A DNA stretch of 64,000 nucleotides from Actinomycetes bacterium. Its GTDB lineage: Bacteria > Actinomycetota > Acidimicrobiia > Acidimicrobiales > JAMCPL01. Positions 1-9,539 of the stretch are shown in pieces. The stretch is taken from NCBI GenBank assembly GCA_021846515.1, contig JAJZWU010000007.1:1-64000 (forward strand). The letters are read 5' to 3'. Below the pieces are notes generated by a model. That model saw only the letters and a list, made by a program, of their open reading frames with translations, had not been told where the DNA came from and did no database searches. Within the stretch, counting starts at the first letter, position 1, and each line of letters opens with the position of its first letter. Made by a program: the position numbers and the translations under genes.

Positions 1-64
1 TAGCCGTACCCAAGTCTACGGCCATATCACGACCAAGAATTCCTCCAATGCCTTTTCTTGCCAT
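1..64 (-). CDS. mreB: Rod-shape protein MreB, N-terminal fragment (cut by window edge)
   Basis: Only the first 21 codons are inside the window, read on the minus strand from the ATG at 62-64. They give a short basic start followed by GRDMAVDLGTA, which matches the beginning of MreB, where the DLGTA segment is the first phosphate-binding loop of the actin fold. A good ribosome binding site (GAGGAGAG) lies just upstream on the minus strand. MreB is a cytoplasmic actin homologue that guides lateral wall synthesis. It follows ndk on the same strand, a common actinobacterial order. The call rests on about twenty residues, so another actin/HSP70-fold ATPase cannot be fully excluded. Confidence 0.75.
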   Translation of the reverse strand, partial: MARKGIGGILGRDMAVDLGTA

Positions 65-193
65 TACTATTCTCTCCTCTCACTATATGAGCTATGATTT
101 AGCTGTTGATACCGCCGATTTTCACCTGACAATTTTTGTACACCGGTCGCAACAACATCAACTCTACTAGGTTATACGATCAAAGGATTAATT

Positions 194-622
194 TCAAGGC
201 GGCGGGACATTGGGAAAGAATAAGGCTATCTCCCTCTCAGCAGATTCGGCAGAATCTGAACCATGGATAAGATTCTCGGTCAACAGGCATGAAAGATCTC
301 CCCTGATCGTACCAGGGGCTGCATCTGCCGGATTGGTCGCTCCCATCATATTCCTGACAATACGCCAAGTATCGTCAGGTCCCTCTACGACCATAGCCAT
401 TAAGGTAGAACGAGTGATAAAACTCACCAGCTCGTCGTAGAATGGCTTACCCTTGTGTTCGGCGTAGTGCAGCTCGGCCACTTCTCGGCTAATTGTCCTT
501 ACTTCACCTGCAACAATACGAAGTCCTTTTCCCTCCAGCCTGCCAATGATCTCTCCCAGCAGACCTCGCTCCATTGCGTCGGGCTTTACCAGAACCAGGG
601 TTCTGTTACTCTTATCACTCAT
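194..622 (-). CDS. ndk: Nucleoside diphosphate kinase
   Basis: The 142-residue protein has the usual NDK length. It transfers the gamma phosphate from ATP to nucleoside diphosphates through a phosphohistidine. The N-terminal TLVLVKPDAMERG strand and the active-site segment NLIHGSDSAESA, with catalytic His at about residue 120, are both present and intact. An AAAGGAGA ribosome binding site lies upstream of the ATG at 620-622. It sits between folC and mreB on the same strand, the common actinobacterial order. The enzyme is cytoplasmic and housekeeping. Nothing unusual was seen in it. Confidence 0.97.
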   Translation of the reverse strand: MSDKSNRTLVLVKPDAMERGLLGEIIGRLEGKGLRIVAGEVRTISREVAELHYAEHKGKPFYDELVSFITRSTLMAMVVEGPDDTWRIVRNMMGATNPADAAPGTIRGDLSCLLTENLIHGSDSAESAEREIALFFPNVPPP

Positions 623-738
623 ATATACGTTCTATCTCCTTTACAAATAATGACTAAATAATTGCTACCGAACACATAGTACGTTCATACTTACAATATC
701 CAGTAATCACCGGCACATACAACTGTGAGCTCATGCAG

Positions 739-2088
739 TTACTGAACAGTATTGCCATACAGCCTATTATGCCTCTCCGACAACATCATAGACGAACGAG
801 CAGAGCCCACAACATATAGCGAACCGGCAACTACCACCATACCATCGGTTCCAGCCAAAGCACCTCCAACCTGCAACCCTTCTGCAATTGATTTTGCCAA
901 GATGGTATCAAATCCTGAAGCTATAGATGCATTACGCAACACGTCCACATCGATAGACCTCTGAGAAGGGGCAGGCACTACAACCACCTTATCTATCCCT
1001 CCATGCTTAATCTGCTGGAACATGGCTTCCGGATCTCTTCCCTCTAGCATGCCCGTAACAAGTATCTTAGGTGAAATGTCTACAAAGTAGTCCTTTAATA
1101 TATCCGCCAAAGCCTCCATCCCCGCTACATTATGGGCGCCATCGCATAATACCAGAGGATCTCTCCCCAATACCTCGCATCGACCTGCAAATTCAATTTG
1201 CGCAAATACTTTTCGTAAGAGATCGTCAGGATATGGCGCGTTGAAAAATGTCTCTGCTGCCGTGAGAGCCAAAGCCGCATTACGGCTTTGATGCTTTCCA
1301 TGCAGGGAAAGAAAAACATCTTCATGAGTAGACCACGGTGTCTGCAAAGATAACAAAAGGCCGCCCGAAACAGGTTCAACTACCGGGCATGAGAAATCTT
1401 TGCCATAAACCATTACCTGCGATTCACCCACAGATGCAGATGCCGCTTCGAATACATCTACAAGCTCCGGATCCTGCTCACCAATGACTACAGTACTGCC
1501 TTCCTTTATGATTCCCGCCTTCTCTATGGCGATATCTTTCAAGGTAGGTCCCAAAATCTCTACATGGTCGTAACTGATATTCGTAATCACAGCCACATCT
1601 CCCTGAGCGACATTTGTCGCATCCCAGAGTCCCCCAATGCCTACTTCTATCACCGCTACGTCTACCGGACGATCGGCAAACCACCTGTAAGCACAAGCCG
1701 TTAACAGCTCAAATCGGCTAAGCTGAAAACCAAGCATTTCCTCGAATAAAGTCATTTCAAGCATAACAGAACATAGATCTTCATCAGGTATGGGCTCATT
1801 GCAATATGCGATACGTTCGTTTACTCTCTCCAGGTCTGGGCTTGAATATGTCCCTACGCTAAGGCCACGTGCAATAAGTAGTTCAGTTACCATTCTGGCC
1901 GTCGATCCCTTTCCGTTGGTACCGGTGATATGTATAATCGGCTGAGCACATTCTGGATTTCCCATCAGGTCACAGAGCTGGCGAATTCTTTCCAGGGTGG
2001 GCCTTGGTACTCTGGTCATACCGGTGGCTTCCATGCTGATATGTGAATCCAGCCATTCAAGCATATCGTTATATGACCAACTGTTCAT
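739..2088 (-). CDS. folC: Bifunctional dihydrofolate synthase / folylpolyglutamate synthase
   Basis: 449 residues. FolC joins glutamate to dihydropteroate and extends the polyglutamate tail of folates, using ATP. The P-loop ITGTNGKGST is at about residues 53-62, preceded by the family N-terminus with a PRPTLERI segment. The Mur-ligase-like central domain has VIEVGIGGLWDATN and ITNISYDH, and the C-terminal domain has LCDGAHNVAGMEAL. The start at 2088 gives a normal N-terminus, but no clear ribosome binding site was seen. The 242 nt between this gene and clpX hold no recognisable gene; many actinobacteria carry valS there. Confidence 0.95.
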   Translation of the reverse strand: MNSWSYNDMLEWLDSHISMEATGMTRVPRPTLERIRQLCDLMGNPECAQPIIHITGTNGKGSTARMVTELLIARGLSVGTYSSPDLERVNERIAYCNEPIPDEDLCSVMLEMTLFEEMLGFQLSRFELLTACAYRWFADRPVDVAVIEVGIGGLWDATNVAQGDVAVITNISYDHVEILGPTLKDIAIEKAGIIKEGSTVVIGEQDPELVDVFEAASASVGESQVMVYGKDFSCPVVEPVSGGLLLSLQTPWSTHEDVFLSLHGKHQSRNAALALTAAETFFNAPYPDDLLRKVFAQIEFAGRCEVLGRDPLVLCDGAHNVAGMEALADILKDYFVDISPKILVTGMLEGRDPEAMFQQIKHGGIDKVVVVPAPSQRSIDVDVLRNASIASGFDTILAKSIAEGLQVGGALAGTDGMVVVAGSLYVVGSARSSMMLSERHNRLYGNTVQ

Positions 2089-2330
2089 TTACGCATACCT
2101 AACAACCATCTTCCGTGGAATCCTCATCCTGTACGGGTGCTCTCGATTACTATAACCTTTCCGCACTTCCCATCGGTCTGAGGATAGTGCATTCTCTGCG
2201 TAGTACGGTTTCACCAAGCTTTCCTCGCAATTATGCATTCACCTAACATCAAAGCTACGGACAACAAACCCATTACGTACGAAAAGAAGAATTATTACAG
2301 GCGCCCAAACAAATAGTCAAGCTGTTTCGA

Positions 2331-3605
2331 TCAAGAAGCAGCTTTTCTGGCACGAGACCTGGTAGTCTCGTTGGTGCGTGGCACAAGAGTCGGATTAACC
2401 CGTTCTCTGACTACCGATGCATCTATAACGCACTTCTTGACATCCTCCCTACTGGGCAGGTCGTACATTAAATCAAGGAGTACCTCTTCGAGAATAGCTC
2501 TCAGCCCTCTGGCTCCTGTTCCGCGTAGGAGCGCTTGGTCGGCTATTGCTTCAATGGCATCCTGAGTAAACTCCAGCTCTACATCATCAAGTAAAAACAC
2601 CTTTTGATACTGCTTAACAAGCGAATTCTTCGGATCAACCAGGATGCTGACAAGCGAATCCTTCCCGAGACTTGATACCGCACCGACGACTGGCAGCCTC
2701 CCGATAAACTCCGGTATCAGCCCAAAACGTATCAAATCTTCAGGTAGTACCTGCTGCAATGTTTCATCTTCCCTGACAGCACTTTCCCTGGAAACATCCG
2801 CTCTAAAGCCAATACCCTTGCGCCCAATACGATTACTGATAATCTTTTCCAAGCCGGCAAAAGCGCCACCGCAGATAAAAAGTATCCCAGTAGTATCAAT
2901 CTGTATAAACTCTTGATGAGGATGCTTTCTACCACCCTGAGGTGGCACAGAAGCTGTAGTGCCCTCCAGAATTTTCAACAATGCCTGCTGCACCCCTTCA
3001 CCGGATACATCCCGGGTAATGGATGGATTCTCGCTTTTACGGGCTACCTTGTCTATCTCGTCTATGTATATGATACCCATCTCTGCCCGTTTGACATCGT
3101 AGTCTGCTGCCTGTATAAGCTTAAGCAAAATATTTTCTACATCCTCCCCTACGTAACCGGCTTCAGTCAGGGCCGTTGCATCGGTGATAGCAAATGGCAC
3201 ATCAAGCATGCGAGCCAAGGTCTGCGCAAGAAGAGTCTTCCCGCAACCGGTAGGACCTAGTAACAGAATATTGGATTTGGCAAGTTCCACGTCGGAAGAC
3301 TGAGTTGCTGTAGCCTGGACCCTCTTATAGTGATTGTAGACAGCCACAGAGAGTATCTTTTTTGCATGCTCTTGACCCACCACATAGTCATTCAAGAAAT
3401 CAAAGATCTCTTTTGGCTTGGGAAGATTTTCCAATAACGGCTCAGACGATTCGCTGAACTCTTCCATGATGATGTCATTACACAGCTCTATGCACTCATC
3501 ACATATATATACTCCCGGCCCGGCAATCAACTTCTTTACCTGCTTCTGCGATTTGCCGCAAAAACTACACTTTACAAGCTCTGTTCCATCGCCTAGCTTA
3601 GCCAT
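2331..3605 (-). CDS. clpX: ATP-dependent Clp protease ATP-binding subunit ClpX
   Basis: 424 residues. ClpX is the AAA+ unfoldase that feeds substrates to ClpP. The N-terminal zinc-binding domain has Cys at about 13, 16, 35 and 38 (CSFC and CDEC). Walker A is GPTGCGKT and Walker B is IYIDEID. The sensor region with [10 protein letters not shown] and the arginine-finger area are intact. A GAGGGAGG ribosome binding site precedes the ATG at 3605. It lies 55 nt downstream of clpP on the same strand and is probably co-transcribed with clpP and tig. The C-terminal end is short and basic (RSRARKAAS). Confidence 0.98.
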   Translation of the reverse strand: MAKLGDGTELVKCSFCGKSQKQVKKLIAGPGVYICDECIELCNDIIMEEFSESSEPLLENLPKPKEIFDFLNDYVVGQEHAKKILSVAVYNHYKRVQATATQSSDVELAKSNILLLGPTGCGKTLLAQTLARMLDVPFAITDATALTEAGYVGEDVENILLKLIQAADYDVKRAEMGIIYIDEIDKVARKSENPSITRDVSGEGVQQALLKILEGTTASVPPQGGRKHPHQEFIQIDTTGILFICGGAFAGLEKIISNRIGRKGIGFRADVSRESAVREDETLQQVLPEDLIRFGLIPEFIGRLPVVGAVSSLGKDSLVSILVDPKNSLVKQYQKVFLLDDVELEFTQDAIEAIADQALLRGTGARGLRAILEEVLLDLMYDLPSREDVKKCVIDASVVRERVNPTLVPRTNETTRSRARKAAS

Positions 3606-3660
3606 TCAAATCCTCCCTCTATACTGTACTGCTGCCTTATAAAACACATATTATCACCCA

Positions 3661-4293
3661 TCATCCTACATCGGTATCCTCGGCCATATCTATGCTATCC
3701 CTGTTATGAATCACTTCATCTACAATTCCATAATCGACAGCTTCACTTGCAGTCATAACAAAATCCCGATCGGTATCCTTGGCAATCTTTTCAACCGGCT
3801 GTCCAATATCTTCCGATAACATGGAATTGAGCAGATCGCGCATTCTCAACATCTCGCGTGCCTGTATTTCGATATCACTGGCTTGTCCGGCGGCGCCACC
3901 CCAGGGCTGATGTAAAAGGATCCTTGAGTGAGGTAATGCAAATCGCTTACCTTTCGCCCCTGCTGCCAGTAGTACTGCAGCAGCGGAAGCGGCCTGGCCA
4001 AAACAGAACGTGGATACATCAGGCTTGACGAACTTGATAGTATCGTAGATCGCAAAAAGAGCTGTTACGTCTCCACCTGGAGAGTTTATGTACAGATGAA
4101 TATCTTTTTCGGAATCCTCAGATTCGAGAAAAAGCATCTGAGCACAGACCAGATTGGCAATGGAATCATCAATCGGCGTGCCGACTATTATTATCCGATC
4201 TTTCAACAATCTTGAATAGAGGTCGTAGGCTCGTTCACCTTTTGGACTCTGCTCTATAACAGTGGGAACCAGATACCCAAGAGCCTGCATCAT
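3661..4293 (-). CDS. clpP: ATP-dependent Clp protease proteolytic subunit ClpP
   Basis: The serine peptidase that forms the tetradecameric ClpP chamber. I place the start at the ATG at 4291-4293 (210 residues) because GAGGAAGG lies about 9 nt before it. A GTG at 4320 is in frame but has no such site and would only add MRYEEGYIN. The N-terminus [17 protein letters not shown] is typical. From this start the catalytic triad is Ser103 (FGQAASAAA), His128 (ILLHQP) and Asp177 ([12 protein letters not shown]). The family sequence usually reads SMAA, where this one has SAAA. It is followed by clpX in the same direction. Confidence 0.96.
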   Translation of the reverse strand: MMQALGYLVPTVIEQSPKGERAYDLYSRLLKDRIIIVGTPIDDSIANLVCAQMLFLESEDSEKDIHLYINSPGGDVTALFAIYDTIKFVKPDVSTFCFGQAASAAAVLLAAGAKGKRFALPHSRILLHQPWGGAAGQASDIEIQAREMLRMRDLLNSMLSEDIGQPVEKIAKDTDRDFVMTASEAVDYGIVDEVIHNRDSIDMAEDTDVG

Positions 4294-4404
4294 ATTTATA
4301 TATCCTTCCTCGTATCGCACATAACAATCACTAGTTTACCAGTCCTCATCACCGCCGGAACCATAACTACCACTCTACTCATTGCAGCCACTCGCATATA
4401 TACT

Positions 4405-5970
4405 TTATTCATCAACACTATCGCCATCTTCTATGGCAACCTCTTCTTCCGATGTGGAAGCAGGATCGGAATCATCAGCACTCTCGCTATCATACACGCT
4501 GTCATCATCATGCGAATCATCCGATAGCAACAAGAACTCATTGTCAAGCTCATTGTCGCTACTATCCTTCACATGCACATTGTGCAACAGCCAATCAAGA
4601 GCCTTTTCTTTACGCAGTTCAGAGCGCATAGAAAGAAGTTGCCCTGAATGCTCATAGTGTTCGCGCACTTCAGACAGGGATTTATTAGACCGCTTGGCCA
4701 CCTGGGAGAGCAGATCATCCAAATCGTCATCGACATCAATAGCTTCCGCATCAGCAATTGCCCTTAAAGCCAAGTCAGTTTTGGCGCTTACCACCGCTGA
4801 CCCATGCAACCTGCCAATAAAACTGTTCCCATCGTTCTCGCTTCCTTCCAAAAACTGCTCCCAGGTCATTTTGGCTTCTTCAAGCCTCTTGGAAAAATCA
4901 GCAATTGCCCTACCGAATTCCGCTTCAATCAACTCCGCAGGAGGTTCTTCTTTCACGAGGTCATTAAGCGCATTCAGGGCTTGACGAGGAAAGAGCGAAC
5001 GAACGCTGGATTTCTTGTACCGTGCTAACCGATTGCGAACATCTACACGCATACTCTCTACATCCTGATACTCGGTAGCTCCCTGAACCCACTCATCGGT
5101 CAATTCAGGCAACACACTCTCCTCTATGTCCTTTACAACTGCTTTTACCTCCAAAGAGAGTGCTTGAGCATCCTCGCCAGCCGGCTTATCCCGATCTTCA
5201 TCTACCTCGATACCCTCAGTTGGTCCATCCTCCTCCTCTGTGTACGGACCATCCGGGACATCCTTATCGCCTAAATGGTTCTCCCTCTCTGCGTCAGAAT
5301 CTTCTGACTCCTCGATGGATGCACTGTAATATACTACCGACCCCTTGGTAGCACCAATAATATGCTTATCAAGATCAGGGATTCCTGAGTTCTTGCCAAC
5401 TTCATATACATAGTCGTCAAAAGAGGTATCACTCAAATCTGAACCAGAATAAGATACACTCACGTCCAGGGTGACAACGTCCCCTTCGGCAACTTCACCA
5501 TCCTTTGGGGATAGCTCCGCCCATTGCTTCCTGACACGATCTATCGCCGCATTCACCTCTTCTTCGGTGACTTCCATGCCAGGCAGAACTACTTCCAACC
5601 CCCGATAACCGGCGACTGAGACATTTGGTCTGACAACAATAGTAGCCTCAAACTTCAAAGGACCTGAGTCCTTGCCTTCAATGATCTCTATCTGTGGATC
5701 AGATAAAGGCTCAACACTTGACTCATTGAGTGCCTCTATGTAAGCATCCGAAATTACCTTTTCCATGGCTTGCGCCCTCAAAGCACCGCTACCTCCCACA
5801 TGAGCCTCCAGCACAGCACGAGGTGCTTTGCCCGGCCTAAATCCCTTTATATTTGCAGTACGTTGCAACTCATGAATGAATGAATCTATGGCGTTACCCA
5901 GCTTGGCCTCATCTACATCAATAATAAACTTTATACGGTGATCATCAAGAATTTCCGGAGTTATGCTCAT
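4405..5970 (-). CDS. tig: Trigger factor with acidic insertion and acidic tail
   Basis: Ribosome-associated chaperone and peptidyl-prolyl isomerase. The ribosome-binding signature GFRPGKAPR is at residues 43-51 when the start is MSITPEIL at 5970. A longer reading frame to 6051 adds 27 residues unlike the family. The PPIase domain follows at about residues 160-290, then the helical C-terminal domain. At 521 residues it is longer than usual. A run of about 50 mostly acidic residues (about 220-268) interrupts the PPIase domain, and the last 55 residues are almost all Asp, Glu and Ser. It is first in line before clpP and clpX. No convincing ribosome binding site was seen at 5970. Confidence 0.93.
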   Translation of the reverse strand: MSITPEILDDHRIKFIIDVDEAKLGNAIDSFIHELQRTANIKGFRPGKAPRAVLEAHVGGSGALRAQAMEKVISDAYIEALNESSVEPLSDPQIEIIEGKDSGPLKFEATIVVRPNVSVAGYRGLEVVLPGMEVTEEEVNAAIDRVRKQWAELSPKDGEVAEGDVVTLDVSVSYSGSDLSDTSFDDYVYEVGKNSGIPDLDKHIIGATKGSVVYYSASIEESEDSDAERENHLGDKDVPDGPYTEEEDGPTEGIEVDEDRDKPAGEDAQALSLEVKAVVKDIEESVLPELTDEWVQGATEYQDVESMRVDVRNRLARYKKSSVRSLFPRQALNALNDLVKEEPPAELIEAEFGRAIADFSKRLEEAKMTWEQFLEGSENDGNSFIGRLHGSAVVSAKTDLALRAIADAEAIDVDDDLDDLLSQVAKRSNKSLSEVREHYEHSGQLLSMRSELRKEKALDWLLHNVHVKDSSDNELDNEFLLLSDDSHDDDSVYDSESADDSDPASTSEEEVAIEDGDSVDE

Positions 5971-6304
5971 AAGACTACTTACTTTAGCCGCTTTTGGACA
6001 TACTGTCGAGCATTCATCCGTCAAAAGTGAATCCAGCAACGCGATGCGCACACATTAATAAAGTCATTTGGTATGATGTAGCTACTTGATGTTTGCAATT
6101 TTAGCAAAACACTTGAAAGAAGCGCAGTATCATGTTATGCTTCTACAAAGCGTGGCCGACAGGCTACACATATGCGGTAAATGTATTGGTAAAGGGATTA
6201 TAATTTGGTGTAGTAAGTGTATATGATTTACTAAAATATGATATTAGGTCGATAAAAAGGGTGTGATTCACAAATGAATAATATAAACGAGCTGGACAGG
6301 GCAG
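5971..6304. promoter_or_regulatory. Divergent intergenic region between tig and the GGDEF-EAL gene
   Basis: A 334-nt AT-rich stretch with no supported gene. It must hold the promoters of the minus-strand tig-clpP-clpX group and of the plus-strand signalling gene. An imperfect inverted repeat (TGTTTGC, spacer AATTTTA, GCAAAACA) lies at about 6090-6111. A 16-codon reading frame starts at ATG 6274 and ends inside the next gene in another frame; it could be a translated leader, but there is no positive evidence for that. I could not assign -35 and -10 boxes with confidence. Confidence 0.45.
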
Positions 6305-9300
6305 ATGACCTACACGGGAGTTGACTCCAATCAAGGTTACACAAGTGGGCGACAGGATGTATCGGGGACGGTTACAAGTGTAATAATACGTTACGTTAGA
6401 AATCTCTGCGGCGACGCTGGGCTGGCCAGAATGCTACAAATGGCAAATGAAATGCGTCCTGTAGAGGCGCTGGAAGATGCATTGACATGGAGCTCCTATA
6501 CTGAAACATTGGCTCTTATATCTGCAGCTGCACATGTATGTGTAGACAACGAGATTGCAAGGCATCTGGGGGAAGAGATGCTCAGGCAATACGATGGAAC
6601 AGAGGTGGCCAACCTGCTGCGATCACTTGGATCCCCCAAAGAGGTACTAAAGAATGTCACTGCGGCTGCTGCCAAGTTCTTCACTGTATCCACTCTGGAA
6701 GCATTGGAGGTGGGCGATGCACACGCCATCGTCCGCGGTGCCAACCGGCCCGGATATCAACGCGACATTACAATATGCGATTTTACCAAAGGACTGCTAT
6801 CGCAGGTACCGGTCTTATTCGGGTTGGTGCCTGCAACTATTATCGAATCAGAGTGTGCCGCACGCGGTGGCAGATTCTGCCTATACAGCGTCGGATGGGA
6901 AGAGCATCAGTGGTCATCGTTCGTCGACGACAGGGAGAGCATCTACACCATGGCTTGGGGAAGTGGAAATGTAGACGAGGCACAGGCCGAGGTAGAAACT
7001 GACGAAAGCACCCAAATCAGCATGCTGAATACCCAAATACAGCAACTTACCGAACGCCTGCAGGACGTATATGGAACTGCTGCCGACCTGCTTGCCACCG
7101 ATGATCTTGATAGTGTCCTCTCTAATGTCACCCGCCGAGCCGCCCATGCCGTAAATGCCCCACGGTACCTTCTGGCAGTACAACTCAGCCCAGATGCACC
7201 TATCAGCCTGCACCACCATGGTTTTACCCAGCAAGAGGCAGAGGGCATAGCCCTTGAGATCCTGCAGCCAAATCCTGATACAAAAAGAGGATCTCGACTG
7301 ATTGCAGATGTAAGCTCAAAGCGCCAACACTACGGCCGTATAGCTGCAATCTATCCTGAAGGAGTACAATTTCTTGAGCAAGAGAGAGAAGCTCTGTCGG
7401 TATATGCAAACTATGCAGCAACTGCACTTGACATGGTTACGGCTCTGGATGATGCTCGCAAGTCAAATGCCACATCCTCGGCCCTACTGGAATTCTCTCG
7501 TAACCTTGCCAAGGCCACCACTACATATGAAGTTGCAAAAGAACTATCACTTACTGTGCCAAGAGTGATTGGATGCGATACTTCAAGCGTCCTACTCTGG
7601 GATGAATCCAGCCAGTCGCTGCACTCTATAAAGAGAATAACTCCATATGGCCAGCTGGCTGGCTACGACGAATCAGCTGGAATGACCGACCTTCCACGAG
7701 ATAGCTTTGACACCGGAGATGGAAATTATGCAGACAGTGGCATTGGTGGCGGTAATGAAGTTGACCTGCAAGCTGGTACCACAAACCAGGAAACAGTGAA
7801 TGACGATATGACGCTCGGCGACATACTCACTATACCAATGTCAGCATCCCCTGCAATAGAGCAATTAATATCGTCTCGCAATATCATCATAGTCAATAGC
7901 GACACTACAGACAATTACGTAAGGGAGATACTCAAAAGTTACGAAATAAAGTCGACACTAATGGCGCCAATTTTCACGGCCACCAAGTTTCTTGGCATAG
8001 TAACAGCCAATTTCAAGTCGGATATAGACCCGAACCTGCTAAACAGCAGGGAGTTGCGCGAAAGAATCATAGGACTTTCCGATCAGGCGGCAGTTTCACT
8101 GGAAAACGCAAACCTGCTACAGCAGGTAAGCCATATGGCATGGCATGACGCACTTACAGGACTTCCCAACAGACGACTGCTGGAAGATCGAGCCGATCAG
8201 GCTATTGTGCAGGCATCACGCAGCGGGGAGACGCTCTGTATGTTCTTTGTTGACCTCGATCATTTTAAAGAAGTAAATGATGTCTTGGGACATGCTTCCG
8301 GCGATGAACTCATAAGAGAAGTAGCTGCCAGATTAACTCGCGCGGTGAGACAGCAGGACACCGTAGCTCGCCTTGGCGGTGATGAATTTGCTATCCTGCT
8401 TCCAGGACTATCGGATAACAATGCCATAGAAGCCCTGGCAAATAGGATGCTACTGTCACTGAGCAAACCCTTCATGCTATACGGCCAAGAGGCATACGTA
8501 ACCGGATCTATAGGAATAGCGATCTATCCAAGGGATGGCAATACATACGATGAATTGCTCTCAAGAGCAGATGCAGCAATGTATCGCTCCAAGGGAATGG
8601 GGCGTAATACATTCCAGATATTCGACATAGCGACCGACCAGACAGGATCATCGGATACGATACAACTTGAGCGAGATCTGCATAAGGCGTTGGAGAACAA
8701 GCAGATGTTCATCCTCTACCAGCCATTTATAGACCTGGAAACAGCCAAAGTCGTAGGCGTAGAGTCACTGGTCAGATGGAGGCATCCCACAAGAGGACTC
8801 CTGGAACCAGCAGCTTTCATTGAAATGGCTGAAGAAACCGACCTCATTGTAGATATAGATAGTTGGGTAGTAAACGAGACCTGCAAGCAAGCACGCCGTT
8901 GGCAGGATATGGGCATACCGCCGCTGCAGTTGGCCATAAATGTATCTACCAGGGATCTTCTCTCAGAAGAATACGTAGATAATCTCCTTCAAGCTATTGA
9001 AGAAAATGATCTGAATCCATCGCTCATTGAGCTGGAACTCACTGAGCGAGTTGTATTCGACGACTCTCCTGCAATGCGCACCAACATTGATCGACTTCAA
9101 AAAGCAGGCATCAGGTTCTCAGTAGATGATTTCGGCACTGGCGCATCGGGAATGGACAGGTTCGGTACATTTCCCATCTCCACACTCAAGATAGACCGGT
9201 CGTTCGTGCAGGTGCTCGGACCTGACGACCAGTCACAAACTATCATTCATGCGATCACAGGAATGGCCAAAGATCTTGGTATGAGCTGTGTAGCCGAAGG

Positions 9301-9472
9301 AGTAGAGACATCTACACAAAGCAGGGTGCTGCTCCAACGTGGTTGCACTACGGCACAGGGATTCTTTTTCAGTCCCCCACTGATGCCGGCAGACGTCGAA
9401 AGAATGCTTACAGCGACTGGCAATACTATAGACATGGGCGGCTCCGTAGAAATGGATACAGCCAATCGGTAA
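6305..9472 (+). CDS. Sensor protein with V4R-like, GAF, GGDEF and EAL domains
   Basis: A 1055-residue cytoplasmic c-di-GMP protein with no membrane segments. Residues 20-200 resemble a V4R / haem-NO-binding-like sensor, ending in ECAARGGRFCLY. A short coiled coil lies near 235-255. Two GAF-like regions follow at about 260-380 and 390-605, the second carrying an acidic low-complexity insertion at 455-505. The GGDEF domain (610-775) has GGDEF at 691-695 and an intact RxxD inhibitory site at 682-685. The EAL domain (785-1045) has E820-S-L, AINVS, ELTER, DDFGTG, KIDRSF and EGVET, so the catalytic residues are kept. Both synthesis and breakdown of c-di-GMP look possible. The ligand of the first domain is unknown, and the V4R assignment is tentative. 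Confidence 0.9.
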   Translation: MTYTGVDSNQGYTSGRQDVSGTVTSVIIRYVRNLCGDAGLARMLQMANEMRPVEALEDALTWSSYTETLALISAAAHVCVDNEIARHLGEEMLRQYDGTEVANLLRSLGSPKEVLKNVTAAAAKFFTVSTLEALEVGDAHAIVRGANRPGYQRDITICDFTKGLLSQVPVLFGLVPATIIESECAARGGRFCLYSVGWEEHQWSSFVDDRESIYTMAWGSGNVDEAQAEVETDESTQISMLNTQIQQLTERLQDVYGTAADLLATDDLDSVLSNVTRRAAHAVNAPRYLLAVQLSPDAPISLHHHGFTQQEAEGIALEILQPNPDTKRGSRLIADVSSKRQHYGRIAAIYPEGVQFLEQEREALSVYANYAATALDMVTALDDARKSNATSSALLEFSRNLAKATTTYEVAKELSLTVPRVIGCDTSSVLLWDESSQSLHSIKRITPYGQLAGYDESAGMTDLPRDSFDTGDGNYADSGIGGGNEVDLQAGTTNQETVNDDMTLGDILTIPMSASPAIEQLISSRNIIIVNSDTTDNYVREILKSYEIKSTLMAPIFTATKFLGIVTANFKSDIDPNLLNSRELRERIIGLSDQAAVSLENANLLQQVSHMAWHDALTGLPNRRLLEDRADQAIVQASRSGETLCMFFVDLDHFKEVNDVLGHASGDELIREVAARLTRAVRQQDTVARLGGDEFAILLPGLSDNNAIEALANRMLLSLSKPFMLYGQEAYVTGSIGIAIYPRDGNTYDELLSRADAAMYRSKGMGRNTFQIFDIATDQTGSSDTIQLERDLHKALENKQMFILYQPFIDLETAKVVGVESLVRWRHPTRGLLEPAAFIEMAEETDLIVDIDSWVVNETCKQARRWQDMGIPPLQLAINVSTRDLLSEEYVDNLLQAIEENDLNPSLIELELTERVVFDDSPAMRTNIDRLQKAGIRFSVDDFGTGASGMDRFGTFPISTLKIDRSFVQVLGPDDQSQTIIHAITGMAKDLGMSCVAEGVETSTQSRVLLQRGCTTAQGFFFSPPLMPADVERMLTATGNTIDMGGSVEMDTANR

Positions 9473-9539
9473 AGTAGCCCGCATCTGGAAGGTACTTGTA
9501 GGCCCACCTTTACGGGCCGACCAGGTAACAAGTGAAGAG

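Noticed and set aside
6274-6324. Leader peptide before the GGDEF-EAL gene
   Set aside because: A 16-codon frame exists, but nothing in its sequence or an adjacent hairpin indicates attenuation.
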